The notes under the pieces: model-generated
The model's database searches: none
Seen by the model: only the letters and a program-made list of their open reading frames with translations
Told to the model about the DNA's origin: nothing
Assembly: GCF_018343535.1 (NCBI RefSeq)
Contig: NZ_JAGYPF010000004.1
Span: forward strand, 145,666 to 209,665
Direction: 5' to 3'
Origin: Neobacillus rhizophilus
GTDB taxonomy: Bacteria; Bacillota; Bacilli; Bacillales; Cytobacillaceae
DNA length: 64,000 nt
Position numbers and translations under genes: made by a program
Part shown: positions 52,048 to 60,891 of the stretch, in pieces
Layout of the letters: every line of letters starts with the position of its first letter
Position numbering within the stretch: the first letter of the stretch is position 1

Positions 52048-52560
52048 ATGATTTATATTTATAATGACTATGGCGGCACACATACTACTTCTTTGGCTGC
52101 GGCCTATCATTTAAAACAATTACCTCAATCGGAAAGAAAACTAACTACCGAAGAAATATTAAATGTGAAATATTTTAACAAACTTACGAAAAAGGATTTT
52201 GGAAAACTCATTTTTCATGGTACGGATGAGGATGGGAACAAAGTTTATACGATTGGCCGGAAAAGAAACAAACTCGTTGTACCAGCGATGAAGGAGATGA
52301 TTTTACTACTTCAAGAGAAATTTCAGTTTGAAGAAAAAATCGTTTTTTCCAATACCTCACCAACCGTTCCGCTTTCTATGTCTTTTGGGGGATTTTTTTC
52401 TAGAGGCTTAAAGATAGACTTTATTGGTGTACCGTTACTAGTGAGAGGTGCCAAGCAATGCTGCGATAATATTTATCGGTTGGTGGAAAACACCAAACAA
52501 GTCGGAAAAACCCCATTCAATGAAAATGTGATTATTTTAGACAATGAAATGTATAAGTAA
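52048..52560 (+). CDS. DUF3189 family protein
   Basis: 170 residues matching the DUF3189 opening MIYIYNDYGGTHTTSLAAAYH, then KDFGKLIFHGTDEDGN and TIGRKRNKLVVPAM. Function unknown; known from Bacillaceae. AAGGGGAA site. One base overlap region with the DUF421 gene that follows, likely operon. Confidence 0.85.
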   Translation: MIYIYNDYGGTHTTSLAAAYHLKQLPQSERKLTTEEILNVKYFNKLTKKDFGKLIFHGTDEDGNKVYTIGRKRNKLVVPAMKEMILLLQEKFQFEEKIVFSNTSPTVPLSMSFGGFFSRGLKIDFIGVPLLVRGAKQCCDNIYRLVENTKQVGKTPFNENVIILDNEMYK

Positions 52561-52574
52561 TGGGAGAAACAGCA

Positions 52575-53096
52575 ATGCAAGGGGCTATTGAAGTCATCTT
52601 ACGGACATTTACCGCTTTTATTTTATTATGGTTATTTGTCATGGTTCTCGGTAAACAGACGATTGCACAGAGGTCCTATCATCTTTATATTGCTTCAATT
52701 ACGATGGGAACAATTGCAGGAAATCTAGCATTCAATGTTAAGGTGAAATTCCTGTATTTTATTATTGCGATTATTTTAATGGGTACCATTGTTTTTATGC
52801 TAAATTGGGTTGCTGTTCAAAAGTCGCGCATAGGGAAATGGATTGCAGGTGAACCGGCCACCTTAATTCAAAACGGACAAATTCTTGAACAGTCCATGGA
52901 GCAAATGGGTTATTCACTGCAATCTCTTAAACAGGCTTTACGTGCTAAAGATATCTTTAACGTAGAAGAGGTGGAGTGCGCTATTTTAGAGACAAATGGG
53001 TCACTCTCTATATTAAAAAAAGAGAAATACCAAAATGCGACCAAGCAGGATTTAAATTTACTTTCACCAACAAGGAATATACCAGTAGATAATTAG
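52575..53096 (+). pseudogene. DUF421 (YetF-like) gene, 5' part, cut by the Tn554-type element
   Basis: Encodes the N-terminal part of a DUF421 membrane protein: three helices (VILRTFTAFILLWLFVMVLG; IASITMGTIAGNLAF; FLYFIIAIILMGTIVFML) and the start of the soluble domain (GEPATLIQNGQIL, EEVECAILETNGSLSIL). It stops after NIPVDN, of which the last codons (GAT AAT TAG) already belong to the inserted element. The missing C-terminal half lies at 60222. ATG 52575 with GGGAGA site. Confidence 0.88.
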
Positions 53097-53129
53097 AGTT
53101 TCAAAACAATATGAAACAAAGGAAACAAT

Positions 53130-53155
53130 GAAGAGAAAACTATCTCTTCTTTTTT
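53130..53155 (+). terminator. Terminator near the left end of the element
   Basis: GAAGAGA (53130-53136) pairs with TCTCTTC (53143-53149), then TTTTTTATTTT. It would stop transcription entering from the DUF421 gene. Confidence 0.85.
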
Positions 53156-53243
53156 ATTTTCACTTCATAACTAAAATTATTTTTTAAGTAAACAAGGGAA
53201 ACGAGATTATTTTTAAAAATACGGTTATGAAGGAGTGAATTAT

Positions 53244-54368
53244 ATGAAGGTTCAACCTATCATAACAAAACAAAATAAAGAAAGATATGTACTAATAAAT
53301 GGTTTTGGCGAAGTTGTTGTTCCTGTAGCAAGATTTCTAAAATTCAAAGATAATATGAGTTTTGCAAGAAATACACTGCGTCGATATTGTTATGACCTTA
53401 AACTTTTTTTTGAGTTTTTAGAGCAGAAGCAGTGCTCGTATAACGAAGTGAATATGGATTTATTAGCTGAGTTTGTAAGTTGGCTTCAAAACCCACATCA
53501 AAACACAAAGGTTCTAAGTTTAAAAGAAGTACAAGAATCAAAAAGAAGTGCGAGAACTATTAATAACTGTTTAAATTGCATACTGGAATTCTATGATTAT
53601 TTATTGAAACATGAAGAATTCTCTTTAACAATTAATGATAAATTCAAAAGACAAGTTTCAGGAAATAGAAGCAATTATAAGAGTCTTCTTCATCATATAA
53701 GTAAAAATAAAGTGAACTTAGTTAATACCTTAAAGATTAAAGTACCAAAACAACGATTGAAAATTTTGACTCCAGAACAAGTTGAAACACTTTTAAATGC
53801 CTGTAACAATTCACGGGATAAATTCCTTCTTTACCTACTTTATGAAACTTCAATGAGAATCGGAGAGGCTTTATCACTTAGATTTTCTGATATTGTGCCT
53901 GGATTACGTAAAATTCACATTAAAGACCGTGGAGAACAAGAGAATATGGCAGAAATTAAAACTGTTAATAGCGAAAGAACTATTGACTGTTCACAAGAGC
54001 TAATAAACTTATATAGTTCATACGTTCTAGAATATCATACAGAAGATGTTGATACCGACTTTGTTTTTATCAAACTACATAGAGAAAACAGGAATCAACC
54101 AATGACATATACAACGGTAAATGGATTATTCAATAATTTAAAAAGGAAAACTGGCATTAACATAACACCTCACATGTTTCGTCACACGTCTCTAACAGAG
54201 TTATGGAGAACCGGTGAAATGAGACCGGAAACTCTTAAAGAACGTGCTGGTCATAAACATATTCAAACTACTAATATTTACATACAAGTTAGCGAAGAGG
54301 ATGTTCGCGAAGACTGGGAAAAAGCTGTGCAAAAAAAGAAAAGAGGAACTAACGATGTCGATAGGTAA
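53244..54368 (+). CDS. tnpA: Tn554-family transposase A (tyrosine recombinase)
   Basis: 374 residues. Phage-integrase fold with all catalytic residues visible: Arg in MRIGEALSLRFSDI, His-x-x-Arg in HMFRHTSL, His in GHKHIQTT and the Tyr of NIYIQ. N-terminal SAM-like core-binding domain about residues 30-110. ATG 53244 has AAGGAG upstream. Overlaps tnpB by 14 bp, as in Tn554. Confidence 0.92.
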   Translation: MKVQPIITKQNKERYVLINGFGEVVVPVARFLKFKDNMSFARNTLRRYCYDLKLFFEFLEQKQCSYNEVNMDLLAEFVSWLQNPHQNTKVLSLKEVQESKRSARTINNCLNCILEFYDYLLKHEEFSLTINDKFKRQVSGNRSNYKSLLHHISKNKVNLVNTLKIKVPKQRLKILTPEQVETLLNACNNSRDKFLLYLLYETSMRIGEALSLRFSDIVPGLRKIHIKDRGEQENMAEIKTVNSERTIDCSQELINLYSSYVLEYHTEDVDTDFVFIKLHRENRNQPMTYTTVNGLFNNLKRKTGINITPHMFRHTSLTELWRTGEMRPETLKERAGHKHIQTTNIYIQVSEEDVREDWEKAVQKKKRGTNDVDR

Positions 54369-56295
54369 TGCACCATCAATCTTGCGTTTGTTAGAAAGAA
54401 ATAATGAAATAAATATTGAAGTAAGTGGTTATTGGGAAACGGATAAGTGGGATTTAAAAAGTGAAAATTTAATGCAATTTGGTAAATATACTGAGCCTCT
54501 AAAAAGGCGTTATGTTAATTTTTCTGATTTTATTATTCCCTTAAAGATAGAATTAAAATTTTACTATTTAACAAAGTTAAAAACTGGAGAGATAACATTA
54601 AACACATTAATTTCTCATGCCTGTGATTTTAGTCATTTAAAAGGATTTTTAAAAAAATACTACCCTTACATCGAGGGTTTCGTGGATATACCGGAAAACG
54701 GCGTAAAGAAGTGGAAAATGTACCTTTTTGATAAGGGCTTAAAAGATTATACGCCAAGAACAGAACTTTTAAAGCGGATTATCTCTTTTTTTCAGGATTA
54801 TTATGATGAACGTGACGAGTTCGAAAAAGACATTTGGGATTTTAGAAAAATACCAGGAGCAAAATTCACAAAAAATAGGACTAGTTATAAACTAAATTTC
54901 ACCAATACCCCTGCTTTGTTTAAAGAACTAATTAAATCTTATTGTAAATATAAAGTCAGCACTAATGAATCGCAAGTAACCATAAATGCTAAGTTAAGAA
55001 CAGTAAATTTCTTTTTAAAGTATATTCTTAATCAAAATCCCGATTGGAAAAGCTTAAATGGATTAACAAGAAAAGAGATGGAAGATTATATGAGTTATTT
55101 ACGCTCATATAGAAGTGATTCTGAATATAGTTTTGAACGAGATTTAATAAATATTCGTGATTTTCTCGAACATCTGGAAAGAACTGAAAATGAATTAGGT
55201 CCAAGAAAGTCTTTAAATACATTGTTGTTTAAAGAAGATTTTCCAAAAAGAAATCAGGATAATAATAAAATCAAACATATTCCGGAAGATGTAATAGCAC
55301 AATTAGAAAGCTTTTTAAACACATCTCCAGAGGAATTATTTCCCCCATTGTCGGAAAGTGATGCAGATAAAATCCCTATTGTTATTTTACTTTTAAGAAC
55401 TGGTTGGCGCATTAGTGATATTTTAAATTTACGTTACCATAACTGTTTGTATTATAACAATGGATGGTACTTACAAGGTGACATACCAAAGGTAGATGTG
55501 AAGTCTCATCGAGTTCCAATTGACGAGGAAGTTGCTAAAATGATACAGGCTGTTGTAGAAACGACCAAGAAGAATTCTACATCTGAGAATAACCCACAAA
55601 AATACTTGTTTCCAACTTTAAAAGGAAAAAGAAGAGGTTTACCAATCTTAGCTGTTTCCGTTTCGAATGCACTTAATAAATGGGCAACCAATTATAGAAT
55701 AGTTGGATACGATAGAAAGCCTTATTACTTTAGAAATCACGCATTTCGCCATACCAAAGGTATAGAACTTGTAAACGCAGGAATGAGTATTCTCCATATA
55801 CAAAAATGGATGGCACATTCCTCTCCTGAAATGACTTTGGTTTATGCAAAGATAACTGATGATACTTTAAGGAAAGAATGGATTAAAGCAAAAGAAAAAT
55901 CCAATTTATTAAAAATAGACATTAACCAAGGTACGATTTCTGAAGTTGGCGATGAGGATTCCTTGGAATGGGAATACATACGTAGTAATTTAGAAGCAGC
56001 AAAAGTGCCGATGGGTTATTGCATGGCTTCAAAAAAAATGGGCTGCCCATATGTAGAAACACCTTGTCTAACATGCACAAACTTTTGTACAACACCAGAT
56101 AATCTGCCAGAATTTGATGCTGAAATTAATAACTTAGATAGTTTAATAGAGCGAACAAAGGATATGCCTATTTGGAATGAAAAAAACCAAAAAAGAAAAG
56201 AAAGACTTACTGAAATTCGAAATACATTAGCTATTGGTAAAATACATCATCCAGCCGGAAAAGCAATGAGAGAACGTCTGAAAGGAATTAATTAA
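54355..56295 (+). CDS. tnpB: Tn554-family transposase B (tyrosine recombinase)
   Basis: 646 residues, the length class of Tn554 TnpB. C-terminal recombinase domain: Arg in TGWRISDILNL, HAFRHTKG (His-x-x-Arg), HSSPEMTLVYAKI (His and Tyr). A cysteine-rich zinc-type segment follows (CMASKKMGCPYVETPCLTC, FC). AAGAGGAAC before ATG 54355. Works with TnpA in strand exchange. Confidence 0.92.
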   Translation: MSIGNAPSILRLLERNNEINIEVSGYWETDKWDLKSENLMQFGKYTEPLKRRYVNFSDFIIPLKIELKFYYLTKLKTGEITLNTLISHACDFSHLKGFLKKYYPYIEGFVDIPENGVKKWKMYLFDKGLKDYTPRTELLKRIISFFQDYYDERDEFEKDIWDFRKIPGAKFTKNRTSYKLNFTNTPALFKELIKSYCKYKVSTNESQVTINAKLRTVNFFLKYILNQNPDWKSLNGLTRKEMEDYMSYLRSYRSDSEYSFERDLINIRDFLEHLERTENELGPRKSLNTLLFKEDFPKRNQDNNKIKHIPEDVIAQLESFLNTSPEELFPPLSESDADKIPIVILLLRTGWRISDILNLRYHNCLYYNNGWYLQGDIPKVDVKSHRVPIDEEVAKMIQAVVETTKKNSTSENNPQKYLFPTLKGKRRGLPILAVSVSNALNKWATNYRIVGYDRKPYYFRNHAFRHTKGIELVNAGMSILHIQKWMAHSSPEMTLVYAKITDDTLRKEWIKAKEKSNLLKIDINQGTISEVGDEDSLEWEYIRSNLEAAKVPMGYCMASKKMGCPYVETPCLTCTNFCTTPDNLPEFDAEINNLDSLIERTKDMPIWNEKNQKRKERLTEIRNTLAIGKIHHPAGKAMRERLKGIN

Positions 56296-56685
56296 ATGGC
56301 AAACAATACTCCTAAAAATAATACTGGTAACTTACTTAAACACGCACAATCAAAAAGCCGGATTTCACATGAGAAAGTTGAATTGGCAATAAAAAAAATG
56401 ATTAAGAACAAAGAATTAATTAATTTCAATTCAGTGGCAGCAGCAGCAAAAGTATCAAAACCATTTCTTTACAACAACAAAGAAATAAGAGAACGAATCG
56501 AAACTTTACGAAAACAACAAGAAAATGTAAGTAATCCAAAAACGATAAAACGGAACATGAGTGACCAAAGCAAAGATGCTCTAATAGAAATTTTAAGAAT
56601 GAGAATAAAAGATTTAGAAATGAAGAATAAAGAATTGACTAAACAATTACAACAATATTTGGGTAATATTTACGAACAAATATAA
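56296..56685 (+). CDS. tnpC: Tn554-family accessory protein TnpC
   Basis: 129 residues; TnpC sets orientation and frequency of Tn554 transposition. N-terminal small HTH-like part (VAAAAKVSKPFLYNNKEIRERIETL, DUF6262 type) and a C-terminal coiled coil (ILRMRIKDLEMKNKELTKQL). Begins immediately after the tnpB stop. Confidence 0.88.
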   Translation: MANNTPKNNTGNLLKHAQSKSRISHEKVELAIKKMIKNKELINFNSVAAAAKVSKPFLYNNKEIRERIETLRKQQENVSNPKTIKRNMSDQSKDALIEILRMRIKDLEMKNKELTKQLQQYLGNIYEQI

Positions 56686-56755
56686 AATAAAGGTTCTCAT
56701 CAATTGTATTTGGCAATTAAAAAATGCTATAAACGTCAGTATGTTTTAAGAATGT

Positions 56756-56818
56756 AAAAAGAGCCAAAATACGCAAGTAGTGCATAAAAACTTGCATATT
56801 TTTGGCTCTTTATTTTTA
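56756..56818. terminator. Bidirectional terminator between tnpC and lysE
   Basis: AAAGAGCCAAAAT (56758-56770) pairs with ATTTTTGGCTCTTT near 56798-56811; T-runs on both strands (TATTTTT on plus, TTTTTAC on minus). Convergent genes. Confidence 0.85.
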
Positions 56819-56893
56819 CTCCTTATTGCGCTAAAGCCCCCTTTAGCTTAAGTACAATACTTCACAATCTTAGTCTAAACCTTATTAATTGTT

Positions 56894-57511
56894 CTATTTA
56901 TTAATAAAGGAAAAAACAAGATAAACTGCTGCCGCCCACATGATTAAGGCAGATATTTTATTAAGAATCGACAAAAAGTTTCCAGACTTATCAATTTTCC
57001 CTATGATTCTACCAACCATTGAAAGCCCAATAAACCAAATCCATGAAACCATAATACATGTAACAGTAAATATTATTTTTTCTTCTCCCTGGTATTGTAA
57101 TGAACTGGTTCCAATTACCCCCACAGTGTCCATGATTGCATGTGGATTTAATAAAGAAACAGATGCTGCAAATAATACTTGTTTCTTTAAAGAAAATTTA
57201 ATTTCCTCAGAATTTCTTTGACTATTTGGTTTACTATTCCATGTGGTCCATCCCATATACACTAAAAAAATAACCCCTCCTGTGATTAAAATGACTTTCA
57301 TCCAAAAGGAACTTAAAATCAGTAAGGAAACGCCTAGAACAGATATTGAAATTAACAGGGTGTCGCAAAGGGAAGCTGTTATAACCACGGGTAAAACATT
57401 CATATATCGTGGTTGTAGTGCCCCTTGGTTAAAAATAAAAACATTTTGGACACCCAGTGGTAGAATTAATCCAATTGCAAGAATAAACCCATGAATAAAT
57501 GGTTCGAACAT
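56894..57511 (-). CDS. LysE/ArgO-family amino-acid exporter
   Basis: 205 residues, about six helices: FILAIGLILPLGVQNVFIFNQG at the N-terminus and SVSLLNPHAIMDTVGVIG in the middle are the LysE signatures. Exports basic amino acids or analogues. ATG 57511; the longer frame from 57547 has no site. Divergent from the MocR gene, which probably regulates it. Confidence 0.9.
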   Translation of the reverse strand: MFEPFIHGFILAIGLILPLGVQNVFIFNQGALQPRYMNVLPVVITASLCDTLLISISVLGVSLLILSSFWMKVILITGGVIFLVYMGWTTWNSKPNSQRNSEEIKFSLKKQVLFAASVSLLNPHAIMDTVGVIGTSSLQYQGEEKIIFTVTCIMVSWIWFIGLSMVGRIIGKIDKSGNFLSILNKISALIMWAAAVYLVFSFINK

Positions 57512-57640
57512 CAAAAATTCCCCTTTCTTTTTATGCTCCAAAGTCAATTGTAGTTGAAATGTTGTCTTTGTCTCCTACCAATTGGGTGGAAACCAAACCA
57601 ACCAAGTAATATAATAGTTTACAAAAAGGAGAACTTTTTG

Positions 57641-59092
57641 ATGTTTACAACCGATTGGAAACCAAATAAATCATCTTCAGTACCATTACATAAGCAGATA
57701 ACTGATTATATTAAAGAAAAAATATCAAATGGTGAATGGACAATAGGATATAGGCTCCCTCCCCAACGTACTTTAGCAAAAGAGTTCGAAGTAAATAGAA
57801 GTACAGTTGTAACTGCATATGATGAATTAATAGCTGAAGGACTTATTGAAGGAAAAAGCGGCAGTGGAACCAGAGTGGTAAACAATACTTGGAACTTGTT
57901 AGCGACTAACCCTCCCCCCGATTGGAATTCATATGTAAAGGTAGGAAATCACAAGCCCAACTTGCCAACGAATCAAGAAATAAATCAAGCAGAATTTATT
58001 CCTGGTATAATTCGCCTCGGAACTGGAGAATTATCACCAAATCTTATTCCGAGTACAATGATGAAAGAAATATTTCATCAATTGTCGTATAAGGAAATTT
58101 CTTACGGATATGAAGAGCCTAAGGGGTTGCTCCCCTTAAGAGAACAGATAAGCAACTATTTAAATACAATTGGGATTTCTGCTTCTCCTTCTTCCATTTT
58201 AATCGTATCAGGAGCATTACAAGCTCTACAGCTTATTAGTGTCGGTTTATTGCATAGGGGTTCTACCGTATTAACAGAAAAGCCATCATATCTTCATTCT
58301 TTAAATGTCTTCCAGTCAGCGGGTATGCGTTTAACGGGCATCCCACTGGATAAAGAAGGTATTCAAGCCAATCTGATTCAACAATATAAAAAACAACAGA
58401 AAGCTGCTTTACTCTATACTATTCCTTCATTTCATAATCCAACTGGTACCTTAATGACTGTTGAAAGACGGAAACAATTGCTGGATAATTGTCAACAAGA
58501 ACAACTACCCTTGATTGAAGATGATGTCTACCGAGAATTATGGTTTGATGAACATTCACCAAAACCAATTAAGGCTTTTGACAAACATGGACTTGTCCTT
58601 TATTTGGGAAGTTTATCTAAATCTTTAAGTCCTGGTCTTCGTATTGGATGGATTGTTGGTCCAGAACCAGTAGTTGAGCACTTAGCTGATATTAAAATGC
58701 AAACCGACTATGGTTCTAGCTCTTTATCACAGTGGGCAGCAGTAGAATGGTTCTCCAGTGGACTTTACTCTACACATCTTAATGATGTAAGAGAACAACT
58801 AAAAACTCGAAGAGATTTTACTTTAGATATTTTGAATAAGTATTTTTCTGATATTGCAGTTTGGGAAAAACCAATTGGAGGATTTTATATTTGGTTGCGT
58901 TTGTTACCGACACTCTCTATGAGAAAATTATTTGAAGTTGCACTTTCAGAAGGAATACTACTGAATCCAGGAAATGTTTATGATAATCAAGCTGAACAAT
59001 ATCTGCGAATCTCCTATTCATTTGCTTCTCTTCCGAATATCGAGGATGGTCTTAAACGCTTATCAAAAATTGTTAAAACAATAACCAAATAA
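57641..59092 (+). CDS. MocR-family PLP regulator
   Basis: 483 residues: GntR winged helix (LHKQITDYIKEKISNGEW; NRSTVVTAYDELIAEGLIEG) fused to a fold-type-I aminotransferase domain (YEEPKGLLPLREQI, SGALQALQL, FHNPTGTLM, PLP Lys in GSLSKSLSPGLRIGW). Likely effector-controlled regulator of the divergent lysE. The segment ATTGG..GGAAACCAAA occurs upstream (57578) and again at 57651 inside the gene, a possible direct-repeat operator. ATG 57641 follows AAAAGGAG. Confidence 0.9.
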   Translation: MFTTDWKPNKSSSVPLHKQITDYIKEKISNGEWTIGYRLPPQRTLAKEFEVNRSTVVTAYDELIAEGLIEGKSGSGTRVVNNTWNLLATNPPPDWNSYVKVGNHKPNLPTNQEINQAEFIPGIIRLGTGELSPNLIPSTMMKEIFHQLSYKEISYGYEEPKGLLPLREQISNYLNTIGISASPSSILIVSGALQALQLISVGLLHRGSTVLTEKPSYLHSLNVFQSAGMRLTGIPLDKEGIQANLIQQYKKQQKAALLYTIPSFHNPTGTLMTVERRKQLLDNCQQEQLPLIEDDVYRELWFDEHSPKPIKAFDKHGLVLYLGSLSKSLSPGLRIGWIVGPEPVVEHLADIKMQTDYGSSSLSQWAAVEWFSSGLYSTHLNDVREQLKTRRDFTLDILNKYFSDIAVWEKPIGGFYIWLRLLPTLSMRKLFEVALSEGILLNPGNVYDNQAEQYLRISYSFASLPNIEDGLKRLSKIVKTITK

Positions 59093-59112
59093 GGGCTACA
59101 TTTGTAGCCCTT
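59091..59112. terminator. Hairpin after the MocR gene
   Basis: AAGGGCTACA pairs perfectly with TGTAGCCCTT around TT; the stop codon lies in the left arm. No strong T-run follows, so terminator strength is uncertain. Confidence 0.5.
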
Positions 59113-59156
59113 ATACCTCGATTCTTTGTTTAACTAAACTGCTCTTTAGTTGAAGA

Positions 59157-59183
59157 AAAAAAGCCGGCTGTAACCGCAGCCGG
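59157..59183 (-). terminator. Terminator of the DUF6366 gene
   Basis: CCGGCTG (59164-59170) pairs with CAGCCGG (59177-59183); the minus strand then reads CTTTTTTTCTTC. Confidence 0.85.
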
Positions 59184-59204
59184 AACTTTAAGTAATGCAC
59201 CCCG

Positions 59205-59420
59205 TTAGTAAAAAAAGACGGAATATATTATAATCCCTAATATTATTACAAGAATAAGTATTCCAGTACCTTTCCATCCCAAACTACCAACCAAATCAAC
59301 AAGACTGCCATTGTTTGCTCTGTTAAAAGCATCGTTCAGATTGCCTGTTGGATTACCTTTTAATTCTTGTTGTCTTAATATCTCTCTTTTTTGTTCAGGA
59401 GTTTCTTTGTTGTCTTGCAT
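59205..59420 (-). CDS. DUF6366 family small membrane protein
   Basis: 71 residues: charged N-terminus (EQKREILRQQELKGNPTGNL), then FNRANNGSLVDLVGSLGWKGTG and one C-terminal transmembrane helix (ILILVIILGIIIYSVFF). The NPTGN and VDLVG..GWKGTG blocks match DUF6366. Function unknown. Inside the transposon. Confidence 0.8.
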   Translation of the reverse strand: MQDNKETPEQKREILRQQELKGNPTGNLNDAFNRANNGSLVDLVGSLGWKGTGILILVIILGIIIYSVFFY

Positions 59421-59508
59421 TTAAACACCCCCTATAAATTAAACAATCTTTCCTTATAAATTTAACCACTAAAATCCATTAACATATTCAACAATCGCAC
59501 CCTTTAGT

Positions 59509-59865
59509 TTAATAACGGGGATTAAGATTCTTTAAATCTTCCTCTTTAATACCTTCTTTCTGTCCTTGTTCGTTGAGTTTGTAATTAGATTGAAATACAT
59601 CATTATCTTGTGCAAAGTATATATACTCAACTTGTGGCTCATTTTTAAAAGTTACAATTACATAATATGACGGGAGTTTAAAACCCCATTTTCCTTTAAT
59701 AGATTCTATATCGTCTCTATCAATGCCTTCCTCTTCAACTAGGTAATTAGATACTCTATTTTTGTAGATAAATTTATTTGTTTGGATTGTGATTATCGGG
59801 ACAATTATTATTCCTACTAATAACACCAGTAGAGTGACGCGAAAAATCTTCCTCGTTCTTTTCAA
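59509..59865 (-). CDS. DUF3139 family protein
   Basis: 118 residues: one N-terminal transmembrane helix (VTLLVLLVGIIIVPIIT) and an extracellular domain typical of DUF3139 (NYLVEEEGIDRDDIESIKG, KWGFKLPSYYVIVTFKNEPQVEYIYF). Function unknown. Last cargo gene before the right end. Confidence 0.82.
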   Translation of the reverse strand: MKRTRKIFRVTLLVLLVGIIIVPIITIQTNKFIYKNRVSNYLVEEEGIDRDDIESIKGKWGFKLPSYYVIVTFKNEPQVEYIYFAQDNDVFQSNYKLNEQGQKEGIKEEDLKNLNPRY

Positions 59866-60221
59866 TCTAATACTCCCCCTTGAATTTTTTGTTCACTATC
59901 TTTAAGTTCATTAATTCCACAATAAAGCGTTTACCCCTTATAGCCTTGTGTTTCCTATATAATAACATTAATTCCTAAAAATAGTATGAATGCTTATTGA
60001 ACTAAATTTCCCGTTAGTTCAGTAAGCTTCGCTTTTCGAATATGAATAAATATTAGTGTTTATTCAGGTTAGCTTCTATGTAATGATTCATAAAGATTTA
60101 TAAACATACTGCCAACACATGCATCAGTTTATTCCCATAACACTCGTTAATTACATATAAACATGGGGAGAACCCTTTTGTATTCTGTTGTTTATTTTTT
60201 TAATTACAGTTATCTAATGAG

Positions 60222-60389
60222 ATGATCTATGATGGGGAAATCTTATATGCAAATTTAACCGAAAACGGCTATGACGAAGAATGGATAATGACTGAGCTTA
60301 AAAGGAGAAAACTTGCTGTTAATGACATTTCATATGCTGTAATGGGGACAAAAGGAAATTTATATATTGAATTGCTTCGCATGCAATAA
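60222..60389 (+). pseudogene. DUF421 gene, 3' part, beyond the transposon
   Basis: 55 codons ending at TAA 60387-60389: IYDGEILYANLTENGYDEEW, then LKRRKLAV, ISYAVMGTKGNLYIELLRMQ. This is the DUF421 C-terminal subdomain that is missing from the 5' part at 52575. It has no ribosome site of its own. Rejoined, the protein would be about 226 residues, normal for the family. Confidence 0.88.
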
Positions 60390-60567
60390 AAATAATCCCA
60401 TCCCTTCAATTTATTTCATTAAAGCTAGATTTCGGTACATCACTTTTTTCTGAATACTATTAAAATAAAAAGCCAGGAGGAATGAAGAGACCTAGTTAAA
60501 TAAGACAAAGGAAAAAGCACCCCCTGGATCGTATTTAAATAATACGTAACTCAGGAGGTGTTTTCTT

Positions 60568-60891
60568 ATGGGGAAGAAAAATGCTTACTCAGAAGAAGTT
60601 AAAATGGCTGTTATTGAGATGAAATTAAGTGGTGAGTATTCAAACCGTGAGATTATGGACAAATTTGGAATAACAAATGTTACTCAGGTCAAAAGGTGGA
60701 TGCAGTGGTATCGTGAAGGACAAAAATATCGTTTGGCACAGGGGATTGGTAAACAGTACAGTTATGGGAAGGGTCCCGAAGAATTATCTGATATGGAAAA
60801 ATTAAAGAGAGAAAATGAGTATTTAAAGGCACAATTAGAAATTTTAAAAAAGTACCAAGAAATCGAGAGGAGTTGGTTCCAGAAGCTGTAG
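60568..60891 (+). CDS. IS3-family OrfA
   Basis: 107 residues: N-terminal HTH (YSEEVKMAVIEMKLSGEYSN; NVTQVKRWMQWYREG) and leucine-zipper helix (MEKLKRENEYLKAQLEILKK) typical of OrfA. The heptamer A AAA AAG (60846-60852) is a canonical -1 slippery sequence; shifting there continues KKVPRNREELVPEAVV into orfB, giving the OrfAB transposase. Confidence 0.93.
   Translation: MGKKNAYSEEVKMAVIEMKLSGEYSNREIMDKFGITNVTQVKRWMQWYREGQKYRLAQGIGKQYSYGKGPEELSDMEKLKRENEYLKAQLEILKKYQEIERSWFQKL

Larger units (their letters stand above)
53090..60218 (+). mobile_element. Tn554-family transposon with LysE exporter cargo
   Basis: Ends inferred from gene disruption: joining 53089 to 60221 restores the DUF421 frame (CCA GTA GAG ATG ATC), with the dinucleotide GA present at both junctions (53088-53089 and 60219-60220). 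The element ends are inverted: left TAATTAGAG, right reverse complement ATTAGATAA. It carries tnpA, tnpB, tnpC in the Tn554 order, then a LysE-type exporter, a MocR regulator, DUF6366 and DUF3139 proteins. About 7.13 kb. No resistance gene is present. The 616-bp stretch after 59866 holds only hairpins such as TGAACTAA/TTAGTTCA (59998-60021). Confidence 0.82.

Noticed and set aside
59866..60218. Additional cargo gene near the right end of the transposon
   Set aside because: Only A+T-rich DNA with hairpins; no frame of useful length with a start and ribosome site.
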